Positions 45,346-54,576 are shown, counted from the stretch's first letter. The stretch: DNA of 64,000 nt from Paracoccus pantotrophus (GCF_008824185.1 NZ_CP044426.1:752501-816500), one strand, 5' to 3'. Made by a program: numbers and translations. Notes: generated by a model not told the origin, from the sequence alone.

Positions 45346-45535
45346 TAAATGTCGCGGATCCGCCGCAGTGCTTCTTCGGCGATCCGGAGGACTGGAATAC
45401 ATCGTAGAACTTGCGCCGCGTATGTGCCCAGCAGGCGGCGAGCCTGATGTTTCCCGCCATCGTCAAGGTCTCGAAGCCGGTATAACCGTCGACATGAAGA
45501 ATGCCGACGTAGCGGTTGCAAGAAGATTAAGGCCT
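45346..45535 (-). pseudogene. IS66-family transposase fragment
   Basis: On the minus strand the sequence reads RYVGILHVDGYTGFETLTMA and GNIRLAACWAHTRRKFYDV, the core of the IS66 TnpC transposase, then shifts frame before IAEEALRRIRDIY. Both ends are missing and at least one frameshift is present. It directly replaces the 5' end of the NYN gene. Confidence 0.85.
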
Positions 45536-45549
45536 GGGGCCGTCTTCCG

Positions 45550-45630
45550 GGGATTTGCCAGGAGGATCTCGGTGCGGCGCTTGGCGTAACCTTCCAGCAG
45601 GTGCAGAAATACGAGAAGGAATTGTCCGCG
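45550..45630 (+). pseudogene. XRE helix-turn-helix fragment
   Basis: In frame from 45550: QEDLGAALGVTFQQVQKYEK, the HTH form of XRE regulators common in alphaproteobacteria. It has no start or C-terminus and runs in the same frame into the IS5-type fragment. Confidence 0.7.
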
Positions 45631-45654
45631 GGCAGCCGCGCCGGAAGTAGTCCT

Positions 45655-45807
45655 CTGGATCGGACGCTCTATCAGGAACACCATCTCGTCAAGTGTTTCT
45701 TTAACAAGATAAAACGCTTCCGTCGCATCGCGCTCCGATGCGAAAAGACCCCCGCTGCGTTCAAGGCGTTGATCGACCTCGCCTGCGCTATGGCTTGGAT
45801 CGCCTAG
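45655..45807 (+). pseudogene. C-terminal fragment of an IS5-family transposase
   Basis: LYQEHHLVKCFFNKIKRFRRIALRCEKT and the end DLACAMAWIA match the C-terminus of IS5-family transposases (E of the DDE triad region: normally LVERCFNKIK; here the Glu is Lys). A relic; the change at the catalytic Glu and loss of the N-terminus make it inactive. Confidence 0.8.
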
Positions 45808-45843
45808 ATGAAGACGCCCTCTAGCTGCTGATCTGGCGCTGAT

Positions 45844-46638
45844 CTACCGGCCGGGCGCGATCGGCAGGGAAAGCGCGTCCGTGAGGCGTTTCAGCCTCTC
45901 CAGGATTTCGCCGTGCAGATCCTGCCTGGGGGCATCCGGGTGTTCCAGATGCGCGCATGTCACGACCGCCACGGCATCCTGATCCGGTCCTCGGACGGGC
46001 ACGCTGATATCGGTAACGCCAACAATCTGCATTGAGGGTGCCATGCGATAGCCGGCGGCGCGGATCGCGCGAAGTTCGGGGGCGACCTGCCTTAACCTGT
46101 CCTCGGCGCTGGCGATCCCCCACTGACCCAAGGTCTCGACGCTGCGGTCGGGATGCTGGCATGCCAGCAGGGTCAGCCCCGAGCCGGTCGAAAACAGATC
46201 CATCTGTGCGCCCACCCGCGCACGGTATTCCCAATGCGAAACCGGGCTGGCCTGCGCGATGATCAGGCCCGTCCCGTGATCGGGCACGACCAGATGGCAG
46301 GACTGGTTCATTTCGGCGGCGAATTCGTCCAGCATCGGCTGTGCCTGCGCCGTCAGCCGCCGGAAGGGCGGGTGGCGTGTGGCAAGCACGAACATCTTCA
46401 TCGATAGGGTATAGCGGTCGCCGCCTCCGACCCGCGCGACATAGCCGCGCGCGACCAGCCGTTCCAGCATCCGGTAAAGCTGCGAGGCGCTGAGGCCCAG
46501 TTCGCGGCCGATCTCGGCCCGCGTCAGCCCGCCGACATGGCTGGCCAGGACCTCGAGGATATCAAGCCCCTTGTCCAGCGCCGGCGCGCGATAGCGATCC
46601 GCTGCCGATATATCCGCCCCTGCATCCCCGCCGCTCAT
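45844..46638 (-). CDS. IclR-family regulator
   Basis: 264 residues. Winged HTH at about 18-75 (LDKGLDILEVLASHVGGLTRAEIGRELGLSASQLYRML) and the IclR effector domain from 90 (FSTGSGLTLLACQHPDRSVETL). It is divergent from the sugar-acid SDR operon with 147 bp between, and likely represses it in the absence of a keto-deoxy sugar acid. IclR proteins commonly control such pathways. Confidence 0.93.
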   Translation of the reverse strand: MSGGDAGADISAADRYRAPALDKGLDILEVLASHVGGLTRAEIGRELGLSASQLYRMLERLVARGYVARVGGGDRYTLSMKMFVLATRHPPFRRLTAQAQPMLDEFAAEMNQSCHLVVPDHGTGLIIAQASPVSHWEYRARVGAQMDLFSTGSGLTLLACQHPDRSVETLGQWGIASAEDRLRQVAPELRAIRAAGYRMAPSMQIVGVTDISVPVRGPDQDAVAVVTCAHLEHPDAPRQDLHGEILERLKRLTDALSLPIAPGR

Positions 46639-46725
46639 CCGATCACCATCTTGCCCCGCGCATCGGGGATTTAGCCGCGCGACCGCCCCCAGGCAAGAAC
46701 GGTCGCGAATCGGCTTGATTCAATC

Positions 46726-46739
46726 ATTCAGATATGAAT
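46726..46739. promoter_or_regulatory. putative IclR operator
   Basis: ATTCA-GATA-TGAAT, an inverted repeat in the AT-rich section between the divergent IclR gene and the SDR operon, 47 bp before the SDR start. Confidence 0.5.
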
Positions 46740-46785
46740 AATAATTTTATATACAAACTTCACTTCAGGTGAGGAGGGGGATTTG

Positions 46786-47523
46786 ATGAGGTTGAGGGGG
46801 AAGACCGTCCTGATAACCGCGGCGGGCCAGGGCATTGGTCGAGCCAGCGCCATTGCCTGCGCGGCCGAGGGCGCGCGGGTTATCGCCACCGACCGCGACG
46901 CGGCGTTGCTGGAGGGGCTGGAGGGGATCGAGACGCGGGTGCTGGACGTCACCGACGCCGCGGCCATCCAGGCCATCGCCGCCGAGACCGGGCCGCTGGA
47001 CGGGTTGTTCAACTGCGCCGGCATCGTCCATGACGGGACCGTGCTGGACGTGACCGATGCGGACTGGGCTTTTGCGCTGGACCTGAACGTGACGGGGATG
47101 ATGCGGATGACCCGTGCCTTCCTGCCCGGAATGCTGGACCGCGCGGCCGAGACCGGCAGCGCCTCGATCCTGAACATGGCCTCGATGGCGTCCTCGATCA
47201 AAGGCTTCGCGAACCGCACCGCCTATGGCACGACCAAGGCTGCGGTGATCGGTCTGACCAAGGCGGTCGCCGCCGATTTCGTCAAGCAGGGCATCCGCTG
47301 CAACGCGATCTGCCCCGGCACGGTGGACACGCCCTCGCTGCGTGGGCGCATCGCCTCGGCGGTGGACCCGGTGCAAGCGGAAAAGAACTTCATCGCCCGT
47401 CAGCCGATGGGCCGACTTGCCACCGTGGACGACATCACCCCGATGATTGTCTATCTGCTTTCGGATGAAAGCCGCTTCGTCAGCGGGCAGGCCCTACTGG
47501 TCGATGGCGGCGTGACGATATGA
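46786..47523 (+). CDS. SDR, likely 2-keto-3-deoxy-L-fuconate-type dehydrogenase
   Basis: 245 residues from ATG 46786 after GAGGAGG. NAD-binding TAAGQGIGRA at 11-20, Asp at residue 36 for NAD over NADP preference, and catalytic Y147-x3-K151. The sequence style (MRLRGKTVLITAAGQGIGRA; NVTGMMRMTRAFLPGML) is that of dehydrogenases acting on 2-keto-3-deoxy-L-fuconate or -rhamnonate at C4. The product would be a 2,4-diketo-3-deoxy acid, substrate of the FAH protein two genes on. Confidence 0.85.
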   Translation: MRLRGKTVLITAAGQGIGRASAIACAAEGARVIATDRDAALLEGLEGIETRVLDVTDAAAIQAIAAETGPLDGLFNCAGIVHDGTVLDVTDADWAFALDLNVTGMMRMTRAFLPGMLDRAAETGSASILNMASMASSIKGFANRTAYGTTKAAVIGLTKAVAADFVKQGIRCNAICPGTVDTPSLRGRIASAVDPVQAEKNFIARQPMGRLATVDDITPMIVYLLSDESRFVSGQALLVDGGVTI

Positions 47524-47617
47524 ACCGAACCCCCTGACACCGGCAATCGAACCTGGACGGGCGCGCGGCGAAACCTGCGCGTGCCGCCGGTCTAGCCGAA
47601 CCCATGACGAGGTCAAC

Positions 47618-48460
47618 ATGAAACTGCTACGCTACGGCCCCTCGGGGCAGGAACGTCCGGCCGTCCTGGACGCAGCCGGCGCCATCCGCGACCTGTCGGC
47701 CCATGTCGACGACATCGCCGGAGAGGCGCTGACCCCCGAGGGGCTGGCCCGCCTTGCGACCATCGATCCCGCCAGCCTGCCGCTGGTCCAGGGCAGCCCC
47801 CGCATCGGCCCCTGCGTGGGCCGCGTGGGCAAGTTCATCTGCATCGGCCTGAACTATGCCGACCACGCCGCCGAGACCGGGGCCGATATCCCGTCCGAGC
47901 CGGTGGTCTTCAACAAATGGACCAGTGCCATCTGCGGTCCCGACGACGATATCGAGATCCCGCGCGGCTCGGTCAAGACCGACTGGGAGGTGGAACTGGG
48001 CGTTGTGATCGGCAAGGGCGGCAAATATATCGAGGAAGCCGACGCCCTGTCCCATGTCGCGGGCTATTGCGTCGTCAACGACGTGTCCGAGCGCGAATGG
48101 CAGATTGAGCGTGGCGGCACTTGGGACAAGGGCAAGGGTTGCGACACCTTCGGTCCCATCGGTCCCTGGCTGGTTACCCCGGATGAGGCGGGCGACATCG
48201 GCGACCTGAAGATGTGGCTGGAGGTGGACGGGCACCGCTATCAGGACGGCTCGACCTCGACCATGATCTTCGGCGTGGCGCAGATCATTTCCTATCTCAG
48301 CCGCTTCCTGTCGCTGCAACCGGGCGACGTGATCTCGACCGGGACGCCTCCGGGCGTGGGGCTGGGGCAGAAGCCGCCGGTCTATCTGAGGGGCGGCGAA
48401 GTGATGCGCCTCGGCATCGAAGGGCTGGGCGAGCAGACCCAGAAGGTCGTGAAGGCATGA
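47618..48460 (+). CDS. fumarylacetoacetate-hydrolase-family 2,4-diketo-3-deoxy-acid hydrolase
   Basis: 280 residues. FAH metal site: DWEVELGVVIG (two Glu) with the Asp of VVNDVSEREWQ; also GLNYADHAAETG and VISTGTPPGVGLG. In the non-phosphorylative L-fucose/L-rhamnose route the family member cleaves 2,4-diketo-3-deoxy-L-fuconate or -rhamnonate to pyruvate and L-lactate. It overlaps the dehydratase start by ATGA. Confidence 0.88.
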   Translation: MKLLRYGPSGQERPAVLDAAGAIRDLSAHVDDIAGEALTPEGLARLATIDPASLPLVQGSPRIGPCVGRVGKFICIGLNYADHAAETGADIPSEPVVFNKWTSAICGPDDDIEIPRGSVKTDWEVELGVVIGKGGKYIEEADALSHVAGYCVVNDVSEREWQIERGGTWDKGKGCDTFGPIGPWLVTPDEAGDIGDLKMWLEVDGHRYQDGSTSTMIFGVAQIISYLSRFLSLQPGDVISTGTPPGVGLGQKPPVYLRGGEVMRLGIEGLGEQTQKVVKA

Positions 48461-49731
48461 AGATCACCGGCCTGCGCACTGTTGATGTGCGCTTCCCCAC
48501 CAGCAAGGGGCTGGACGGTTCGGATGCGATGAACCCGGACCCGGACTATTCCGCCGCCTATGTGGTTCTGGAAACCGACGGCCCCCATGAGGGCCACGGC
48601 TTGACCTTCACCATCGGGCGCGGCAACGAGATCTGCACCGCCGCCATCGAGGCGCTGCGCCCCTTGGTCGTGGGGCTGGAACTGGACTGGATCGCCGCCG
48701 ACATGGGCCGCTTCTGGCGCCATGTCACCAGCGACAGCCAGTTGCGCTGGATCGGCCCGGACAAGGGCGCGATCCATCTGGCCACCGGCGCGGTGGTCAA
48801 TGCGGCATGGGACCTGTGGGCCAAGGCCGAGGGCAAGCCGGTTTGGAAGCTGGTCGCCGACATGACGCCCGAGGAGCTGGTGCGCTGTGTCGATTTCCGC
48901 TACCTGACCGACTGCATCACCCCGGAATGGGCGCTGGACTTCCTGACGAAGCAGGCCGAGACCAAACCCGGACGGGTGGAAACCCTGCTGCGCGAGGGCT
49001 ATCCTTGCTATACCACCAGCGCGGGCTGGCTGGGCTATGACGACGCCAAGCTGCGCCGCCTCTGTCGCGAGGCCGTGGATGCGGGTTTCAGATATGTCAA
49101 GATGAAGGTCGGCCGCGATCTGGAGGACGACATCCGCCGCCTGACCATCGCCCGCGACGAGGTCGGCCCGGACGTCAGGCTGATGATCGACGCCAACCAG
49201 GTCTGGGAAGTCGATCAGGCCATCGAATGGGTGAAGAAGCTGGCCTTCGTGAACCCTTGGTTTATCGAGGAGCCGACCAGCCCCGACGACGTGGCCGGCC
49301 ACCGCAAGATCCGCGCGGGCGTCGCCCCGGTGCAGGTCGCCACCGGCGAGATGTGCCAGAACCGCATCATGTTCAAGCAGTTCATCATGGAAGGCGCCAT
49401 CGACGTCGTCCAGATCGACAGCTGCCGCATGGGCGGGCTGAACGAGGTGCTGGCGGTGATGCTGATGGCCGCGAAATATGGGCTGAAGGTCTGCCCCCAT
49501 GCCGGGGGCGTCGGCCTGTGCGAATATGTCCAGCACATGTCGATGATCGATTACCTCTGCATCGCGGGCACCCGCGAAGGCCGGGTGATCGAATATGTGG
49601 ACCATTTGCACGAGCATTTCCTTGACCCCGTGCGGATCCAGAACGCGGCTTACATGCCGCCGGAAATGCCTGGATTTTCCATCGAAATGAAGCCGCAAAG
49701 CTTGGAGGAATACCGCTTTCGCGGCGCCTGA
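48457..49731 (+). CDS. fucD: L-fuconate dehydratase (enolase superfamily)
   Basis: 424 residues from ATG 48457. Mandelate-racemase-type active site: K215-x-K217 in YVKMKVGRD, D245 in LMIDANQVW, E271/E272, E298 in ATGEMCQN, and H348 in CPHAGGVGL. N-terminal segment GSDAMNPDPDYSAAYVVLETD is the FucD/ENOSF1 form. It removes water from L-fuconate; known relatives also accept L-galactonate and related acids, which matters beside the L-galactonate genes here. Confidence 0.92.
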   Translation: MKITGLRTVDVRFPTSKGLDGSDAMNPDPDYSAAYVVLETDGPHEGHGLTFTIGRGNEICTAAIEALRPLVVGLELDWIAADMGRFWRHVTSDSQLRWIGPDKGAIHLATGAVVNAAWDLWAKAEGKPVWKLVADMTPEELVRCVDFRYLTDCITPEWALDFLTKQAETKPGRVETLLREGYPCYTTSAGWLGYDDAKLRRLCREAVDAGFRYVKMKVGRDLEDDIRRLTIARDEVGPDVRLMIDANQVWEVDQAIEWVKKLAFVNPWFIEEPTSPDDVAGHRKIRAGVAPVQVATGEMCQNRIMFKQFIMEGAIDVVQIDSCRMGGLNEVLAVMLMAAKYGLKVCPHAGGVGLCEYVQHMSMIDYLCIAGTREGRVIEYVDHLHEHFLDPVRIQNAAYMPPEMPGFSIEMKPQSLEEYRFRGA

Positions 49732-49752
49732 CACCCAACGGGAGGAGACCCA

Positions 49753-50730
49753 ATGTCGCTTATGAAGAAACTCGGGCTGGGGGCCGCGATGGCCGTCGCC
49801 CTTGCGCTGCCCGGCCTGGCGGCGGATGTCACCGTCAAGGTGGCCTATGAGAACAACCCCGGCGAGCCGGTGGACGTGCTGATGAACAAATGGGCCGAAC
49901 TGGTCGCCGAACGCTCGGAAGGGGCGGTTGCGCTTGAGCTTTATCCGTCCTCGCAGCTCGGCTCGAAAGAGGACATCATCGAGCAGGCGAAGATGGGGGT
50001 GAACGTCATCACCATCGCCGATGCGGGCTTCCTGATCGATTACGACGCCGATCTGGGTATCCTCTACGGCCCCTATCTGACCGAGGACGCCCAGGACCTG
50101 TTCCGCCTCTATGAAGGCGATTGGTTCCAGGAAAAGCACGAGGTGCTGAAGTCGCACGGCATCCGCATCGTGATCCCGAACTACATGTACGGGACGCGCC
50201 ACATTCTCGCCAAAAAGAAGATCGAGACTCCCGCCGACATGGCGGGCCTGAAGATCCGCACGCCCAACAACAACATGCAGATCAAGGCGATCGAGCTGAT
50301 GGGCGGCACGCCGACGCCGATGCCCCTGGGCGACGTCTATCCGGCGCTGACCCAAGGCGTGATCGACGGGGTGGAAAACCCGCTGACCGTGCTGCACGGC
50401 CAGAAGCTGGACGAGCAGGCCAAGCAGCTTTCGCTGGTGGGCTACCTGACCAATACCGCCTTCTGGCTGGGCGGCGAAGCCTACCTGTCCTCGCTGGATC
50501 CCGAGGTTCTGACGGTGCTTGAGGAAACCGGCTACGAGATCGGGCTGGAAAGCCAGAAGGCCGCCGCCGCCGACGAGGCCAGGGCGCTTGAGGGCATGAA
50601 GGCGCAGGGCGTCGAGGTCATCAGCCCCGATGTCGAGGCATTCCGCGAGATTACCAAGCCTTTCTACACCCAGTTTCCGGAATGGAGCGAGGGGCTCTAC
50701 GACCGCATCCAGGCCGAGATCGCAGGCTGA
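49753..50730 (+). CDS. dctP: TRAP transporter substrate-binding protein (sugar acid)
   Basis: 325 residues, start after GGAGGAGACCC. Signal peptide to about residue 23. ETPADMAGLKIRTPNNNMQIKAIELMGGTPTPM holds the carboxylate-binding Arg, and LGDVYPALTQGVIDGVENP follows. Located inside the fuconate operon, so an aldonate such as L-fuconate or L-galactonate is the likely ligand. Confidence 0.93.
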   Translation: MSLMKKLGLGAAMAVALALPGLAADVTVKVAYENNPGEPVDVLMNKWAELVAERSEGAVALELYPSSQLGSKEDIIEQAKMGVNVITIADAGFLIDYDADLGILYGPYLTEDAQDLFRLYEGDWFQEKHEVLKSHGIRIVIPNYMYGTRHILAKKKIETPADMAGLKIRTPNNNMQIKAIELMGGTPTPMPLGDVYPALTQGVIDGVENPLTVLHGQKLDEQAKQLSLVGYLTNTAFWLGGEAYLSSLDPEVLTVLEETGYEIGLESQKAAAADEARALEGMKAQGVEVISPDVEAFREITKPFYTQFPEWSEGLYDRIQAEIAG

Positions 50731-50740
50731 ACGGGGACAA

Positions 50741-50766
50741 GGCCGGCGCATCACGCGCCGGCCGTT
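50741..50766 (+). terminator. attenuating hairpin between dctP and dctQ
   Basis: Perfect 8-bp stem GGCCGGCG / CGCCGGCC with a 7-nt loop and GTTTC after it. Such a hairpin after the binding-protein gene would lower expression of the permease genes and protect the dctP mRNA. Confidence 0.75.
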
Positions 50767-50782
50767 TCAATCGGGGGGAAAC

Positions 50783-51256
50783 ATGCGTTGGATTGAAAGG
50801 GCCGCCACGCTTGTCGGCGGCGCTTGTCTCGCGATACTGGTCGCCATCGTGGCGGGCTCGGTCTTCGCGCGCTACGCGATGGGGCAGCCCATCGCCTGGA
50901 CCGAGGAGGCCGCGGGCCTTCTGATGGTCTGGATCGTCATGATTGCGGCCATCGCCTGCGAGGCGCGGGACGGGCATCTGACCATCGACATCATCGAACA
51001 CTATCTCCCGCCCGCCATGCGGCGGGTGCTGGCCGCCGTGGTCGGGCTGGCCTCGATCGGGCTTTTGCTGGTGATCGGCTGGTATGGCTGGGTGCTGGCG
51101 GATGCCTCGGCGATGCGGCGGACCAGTATCCTGAAGGTCTCGTGGTTCTGGATCTATCTGCCAGTGGCATTGGGCGGGCTGCTGATCGCGGTCGTGACCC
51201 TGATGAGGATCTTCAACGCCGGTGTCGGGGACGCGGAACAGGAGTCCAGGCAATGA
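50783..51256 (+). CDS. dctQ: TRAP transporter small permease
   Basis: 157 residues from ATG 50783 after GGGGGGAAAC. Four membrane helices; MGQPIAWTEEAAGLLMVWIVMIAAIACEARDGHL carries the family signature. It overlaps dctM by ATGA. Confidence 0.92.
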   Translation: MRWIERAATLVGGACLAILVAIVAGSVFARYAMGQPIAWTEEAAGLLMVWIVMIAAIACEARDGHLTIDIIEHYLPPAMRRVLAAVVGLASIGLLLVIGWYGWVLADASAMRRTSILKVSWFWIYLPVALGGLLIAVVTLMRIFNAGVGDAEQESRQ

Positions 51257-52524
51257 GCTGGCTTGTCGCAATCCTTTTGATGTTCGTGCTGTTCGCGCTG
51301 AACATGCGGATCTACCTGGCGATGTTCGCCGGCATCCTGACCTATTTCCTGTTCTTCTCGGACCTGCCGCTGGCCATCGCGGTGCAGCGCATCGTGGCGC
51401 CAACGCAGAACGTCTCGCTGCTGGCGATCCCGTTCTTCATCCTGCTTGGCACGCTTCTGGGCGCGACCGCCGTGGCCAAGAGGCTGCTGGCGCTGGCCGA
51501 TCTGCTGGTCGGGCGGCTGACCGGGGGGCTGGGCCATACCAACGTGATGCTGTCCACGCTGATGGGCGGGATCTCGGCCTCGAATCTGGCCGACGCGGCG
51601 ATGGCGACGCGGATGATCGTGCCGCAGATGATCCGGCAGGGCTATTCGCGTGGATCGGCGACGGCCATCACCGCCTGCGCCTCGCTGATCACGCCGATCA
51701 TTCCGCCGGGGATCGCGCTGATCATCTACGGGCTGGTCGCCGATGTCTCGATCGGGTCGATGTTCATGGCCGGGATCATTCCGGGGTTGCTCTGCTGCGC
51801 GCTGCTGCTGGTCGCGGTCTATATCTACGCCAGGCGCCGGGGCATCCCGCCGTCGCGCACCACCTGGCCCACCGCCTCGGAAACCAGAAGCGTGCTCTTC
51901 GAGGCATGGCCGGCGCTGGCACTGGTCGTGGTGATCGTGGGCGGTATCCGCATGGGCGTGTTCACGCCCACTGAGGCGGGCGCGGTCGCGATCGTTCTTA
52001 CGCTGCTGATCGGCTTCTTCCTCTATCGCGACATGAAGATCGGCGACGTGGGCCGCGCCTTGGGCGAGACCGCGCGCCAGACCGCCTCGATCATGCTGGT
52101 GATCATGACCAGCACCGGCCTTGCCTGGATATTCTCGAATGAGAGGGCAGGAATCGCGATGGCGGAATGGATCACCGGGCTGACCTCGAACAAATACATC
52201 TTCCTGCTGGCGGTGAACCTGCTGCTTCTAGGCTTGGGCATGTTCGTCGAGGGGACCGCGCTGATGATCGTGCTGGTGCCTTTGCTGAAGCCCGTTCTGG
52301 CGCAATTCGGCATCGACCCGGTGCATTTCGGCATCGTCATCATCGTGAACCTGTCCATCGGCACGCTGACGCCGCCGGTCGGCACGGTGCTGCTGCTGGT
52401 CTGCAACCTGACACGGGCCTCGATCGGCGAGTTTTTCCGCGAGGGCTGGTTGTTCGTCGCCGCGCTGGTGATCGCACTGCTGCTGGTGACATATGTGCCG
52501 ATCCTGTCGCTGGCGCTGATCTAG
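51253..52524 (+). CDS. dctM: TRAP transporter large permease
   Basis: 423 residues from ATG 51253; about 12 helices. Motifs LLAIPFFILLGTLLGATAVAKR, GGISASNLADAAMATRMIVPQM and LITPIIPPGIALIIYGLVADVSIG. Completes the sugar-acid importer. Confidence 0.94.
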   Translation: MSWLVAILLMFVLFALNMRIYLAMFAGILTYFLFFSDLPLAIAVQRIVAPTQNVSLLAIPFFILLGTLLGATAVAKRLLALADLLVGRLTGGLGHTNVMLSTLMGGISASNLADAAMATRMIVPQMIRQGYSRGSATAITACASLITPIIPPGIALIIYGLVADVSIGSMFMAGIIPGLLCCALLLVAVYIYARRRGIPPSRTTWPTASETRSVLFEAWPALALVVVIVGGIRMGVFTPTEAGAVAIVLTLLIGFFLYRDMKIGDVGRALGETARQTASIMLVIMTSTGLAWIFSNERAGIAMAEWITGLTSNKYIFLLAVNLLLLGLGMFVEGTALMIVLVPLLKPVLAQFGIDPVHFGIVIIVNLSIGTLTPPVGTVLLLVCNLTRASIGEFFREGWLFVAALVIALLLVTYVPILSLALI

Positions 52525-52543
52525 GGCAGGGGGTCTGGACGAT

Positions 52544-52577
52544 GCCGCGCGCCCTTCACCGGGGTGCGCGGCTTTTT
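52544..52577. terminator. terminator between dctM and kdgK (convergent)
   Basis: 11-bp stem, GCCGCGCGCCC pairing with GGGTGCGCGGC (one G-U), loop of about 7 nt, followed by TTTTT at 52573-52577. Strong on the + strand. Confidence 0.85.
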
Positions 52578-52579
52578 CC

Positions 52580-53527
52580 TTAACGCAGCGTGTCCAACCG
52601 GTCATGCGGCATCAGCGCGCCGAAATGGCGCACGACGCGGGCGGCCAGTGCGTGCCCCCGCAGCATCGCCTGATGCGGATCGCAGCCGGTCAGCCGGGCG
52701 GCCAGGTAGCCCGCATTGAAGCTGTCGCCCGCCCCGGTCGTGTCGAGCGGCGTCACCATGCCGGGGGCGGGCAGAATCACGGGCGCGGCACCTGCCAGCG
52801 ACAGAGCCATCGCCCCGCCGCCATTCTTGACCAGCACCTCGCCCGCGCCGAGGGCGGCATAGCGGCGCGCGGTTTCCCCTAGGGAGGCATCCCCGAAATG
52901 GGCGGCCTCGTCGTCATGGCTGGGCAGGACGATATCGGCGCGGGCAGCGGCTTCCTCGATCACGCGGCACATGCTGGCCGCGTCTTTCCACAGCTTTGGC
53001 CGCAGGTTCGGGTCGAAGGCCACCCGCGTCCCTTCGGCGCGGGATTTCGCCATCCGATCCAGCAGGGTCGTGCGTCCGTCGTCGTTCAGAATCGCCATCG
53101 TGATGCCGCTGACATAGAGCAGGTCTGCGCCTTCGACTGCCGCTTGCAGCTGCGTCGTGTCGTCGGCCAGCGTCCGCGCGGCCGAGCGATCACGCCAATA
53201 GGTGAAGGATCGCTCACCATCCTTCAGGCTGATCATGTAGAGCCCCGCCACGCGGTCGGGATGGCGGGGGATGCAGCCGGTGCCGATGCCCGCGTCCCGC
53301 ATGAAGCGGACCATCGCCTCGGACAGCGGATCGGTGCCCAGCACGGTGAAGTAATCCACCGCCCAATCCTCGGGCAGAAGCGCGCGCAGATACCAGGCGG
53401 TATTCAGCGTGTCACCCGCGAAGCCCTGCCGCCAGAGCCCGTCGCCCGCATGGGACATTTCGACCATGCATTCGCCGACTGACAGGATGCGCTTCGGGGG
53501 CCGGGCCGCGCCGGGGGGCTGGGGCAT
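52580..53527 (-). CDS. kdgK: 2-keto-3-deoxygluconate kinase (PfkB family)
   Basis: 315 residues from ATG 53527 after GAGGAAGAAAG. Starts ILSVGECMVEMS, the KdgK form; has RVAFDPNLRPKLWKD and the PfkB signature DTTGAGDSFNAGYLA with the catalytic Asp. It phosphorylates 2-keto-3-deoxygluconate to KDPG, the step after altronate dehydratase. Located next to the GntR gene on the same strand. Confidence 0.92.
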   Translation of the reverse strand: MPQPPGAARPPKRILSVGECMVEMSHAGDGLWRQGFAGDTLNTAWYLRALLPEDWAVDYFTVLGTDPLSEAMVRFMRDAGIGTGCIPRHPDRVAGLYMISLKDGERSFTYWRDRSAARTLADDTTQLQAAVEGADLLYVSGITMAILNDDGRTTLLDRMAKSRAEGTRVAFDPNLRPKLWKDAASMCRVIEEAAARADIVLPSHDDEAAHFGDASLGETARRYAALGAGEVLVKNGGGAMALSLAGAAPVILPAPGMVTPLDTTGAGDSFNAGYLAARLTGCDPHQAMLRGHALAARVVRHFGALMPHDRLDTLR

Positions 53528-53550
53528 TCTTTCTTCCTCAAAGGGGGGCA

Positions 53551-54453
53551 TCATGCATCGGCCCAGATGACGGAATCCATCAATGTCTGGCGGGCGGTCG
53601 CCAGATGCGCGTCCAGCGCGGCGGCGGCGCGGGTGGCGTCGCCCGCCAGCGCGGCGTCGATGATCACCAGATGCTCGGCCACGGCGGCGCGGTTGCGGCG
53701 CAGTTCGTCGCGCTTGTTCCAGCTGTAGTGGAAATGCACGATGATCGAGATCATCCGGCTGAAGTCCAGGATGAAGCGGTTCCTTGCCGCCGCGCAGAGC
53801 AGCCGGTGAAACCGCGCGTCCAGTGCCGGAAATTCGGCCAGCGCCGCCTCGGGGGCTTCCATCAGGGCGCGATGCTCGACCTCCAACGCTTGAAGTTCGG
53901 TCCGGATCGGGCCGCCGGCGACGCAGGTGGCGACCAGCCCGGTCAAGGCATGGCGTTCGAACATCTCGCGGATGGCGAACATTTCCTGCGCGAATTCGCG
54001 GGTAAAGCCTTTCATCACCCAATGCCGGTTGGGGCTTTTCTCGATTAGGCCCAGGGGTTCGAACCGGATCAGGAATTCGCGCACCGTGGCCAACGGCACG
54101 TCGAAACGGCGGGCAAGCTCGGCCTCGCTGAAGGTGGTGCCGGGGGGCAGGTCGCCATGCAGCACCCATTCCAGGAACGGTCCCTCGACCAGTTCCTGTC
54201 GGGGGCGGGTTTCTTCCTCGTCGAAGCGGTCCGAGCGGCGCGGGGCGCGCAACAGCGTCTTGCGGCGCCCGTCCCATGACAGCACTCCGGCCTCGGTCAG
54301 ATGCGCCAGCACCGCGCGAATCGTCGTGCGGCTGGCGCCCAGTTCCGCGGCCAGCTCGCCCTCCGAGCCCAGCTCGCGGCCGGTCTCCATGCCGTCAAGA
54401 CGGTCCAGAAGCCGGTTCACCAGCATCTTGAACAGGTTCTTGTCGCGGGCCAT
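53551..54453 (-). CDS. GntR-family regulator, FadR (FCD) subfamily
   Basis: 300 residues, longer than the usual 230. There appear to be two DNA-binding winged helices: one at about 5-70 (LGSEGELAAELGASRTTIRAVLAHL) and one near 88-155 (GTTFSEAELARRFDVPLATVREFLIRF); the FCD ligand domain is at 160-295. It probably represses kdgK and the divergent ADH-uxaB-uxaA operon. Confidence 0.9.
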   Translation of the reverse strand: MARDKNLFKMLVNRLLDRLDGMETGRELGSEGELAAELGASRTTIRAVLAHLTEAGVLSWDGRRKTLLRAPRRSDRFDEEETRPRQELVEGPFLEWVLHGDLPPGTTFSEAELARRFDVPLATVREFLIRFEPLGLIEKSPNRHWVMKGFTREFAQEMFAIREMFERHALTGLVATCVAGGPIRTELQALEVEHRALMEAPEAALAEFPALDARFHRLLCAAARNRFILDFSRMISIIVHFHYSWNKRDELRRNRAAVAEHLVIIDAALAGDATRAAAALDAHLATARQTLMDSVIWADA

Positions 54454-54576
54454 TCACGCCCCCCCCTGCAAAAAAATCGCGCCCGCCAGATTTCATTTGA
54501 CGAGTGTAGCTTTTATTAAATAAAAAACCGTCTTAAGATACAAGCCCAATCCGACATTCTCAGCGAAAGCCCCGCC

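Noticed and set aside
48382..50754. 790-residue minus-strand frame
   Set aside because: Antisense to fucD and dctP, both of which have complete active-site or family motifs.
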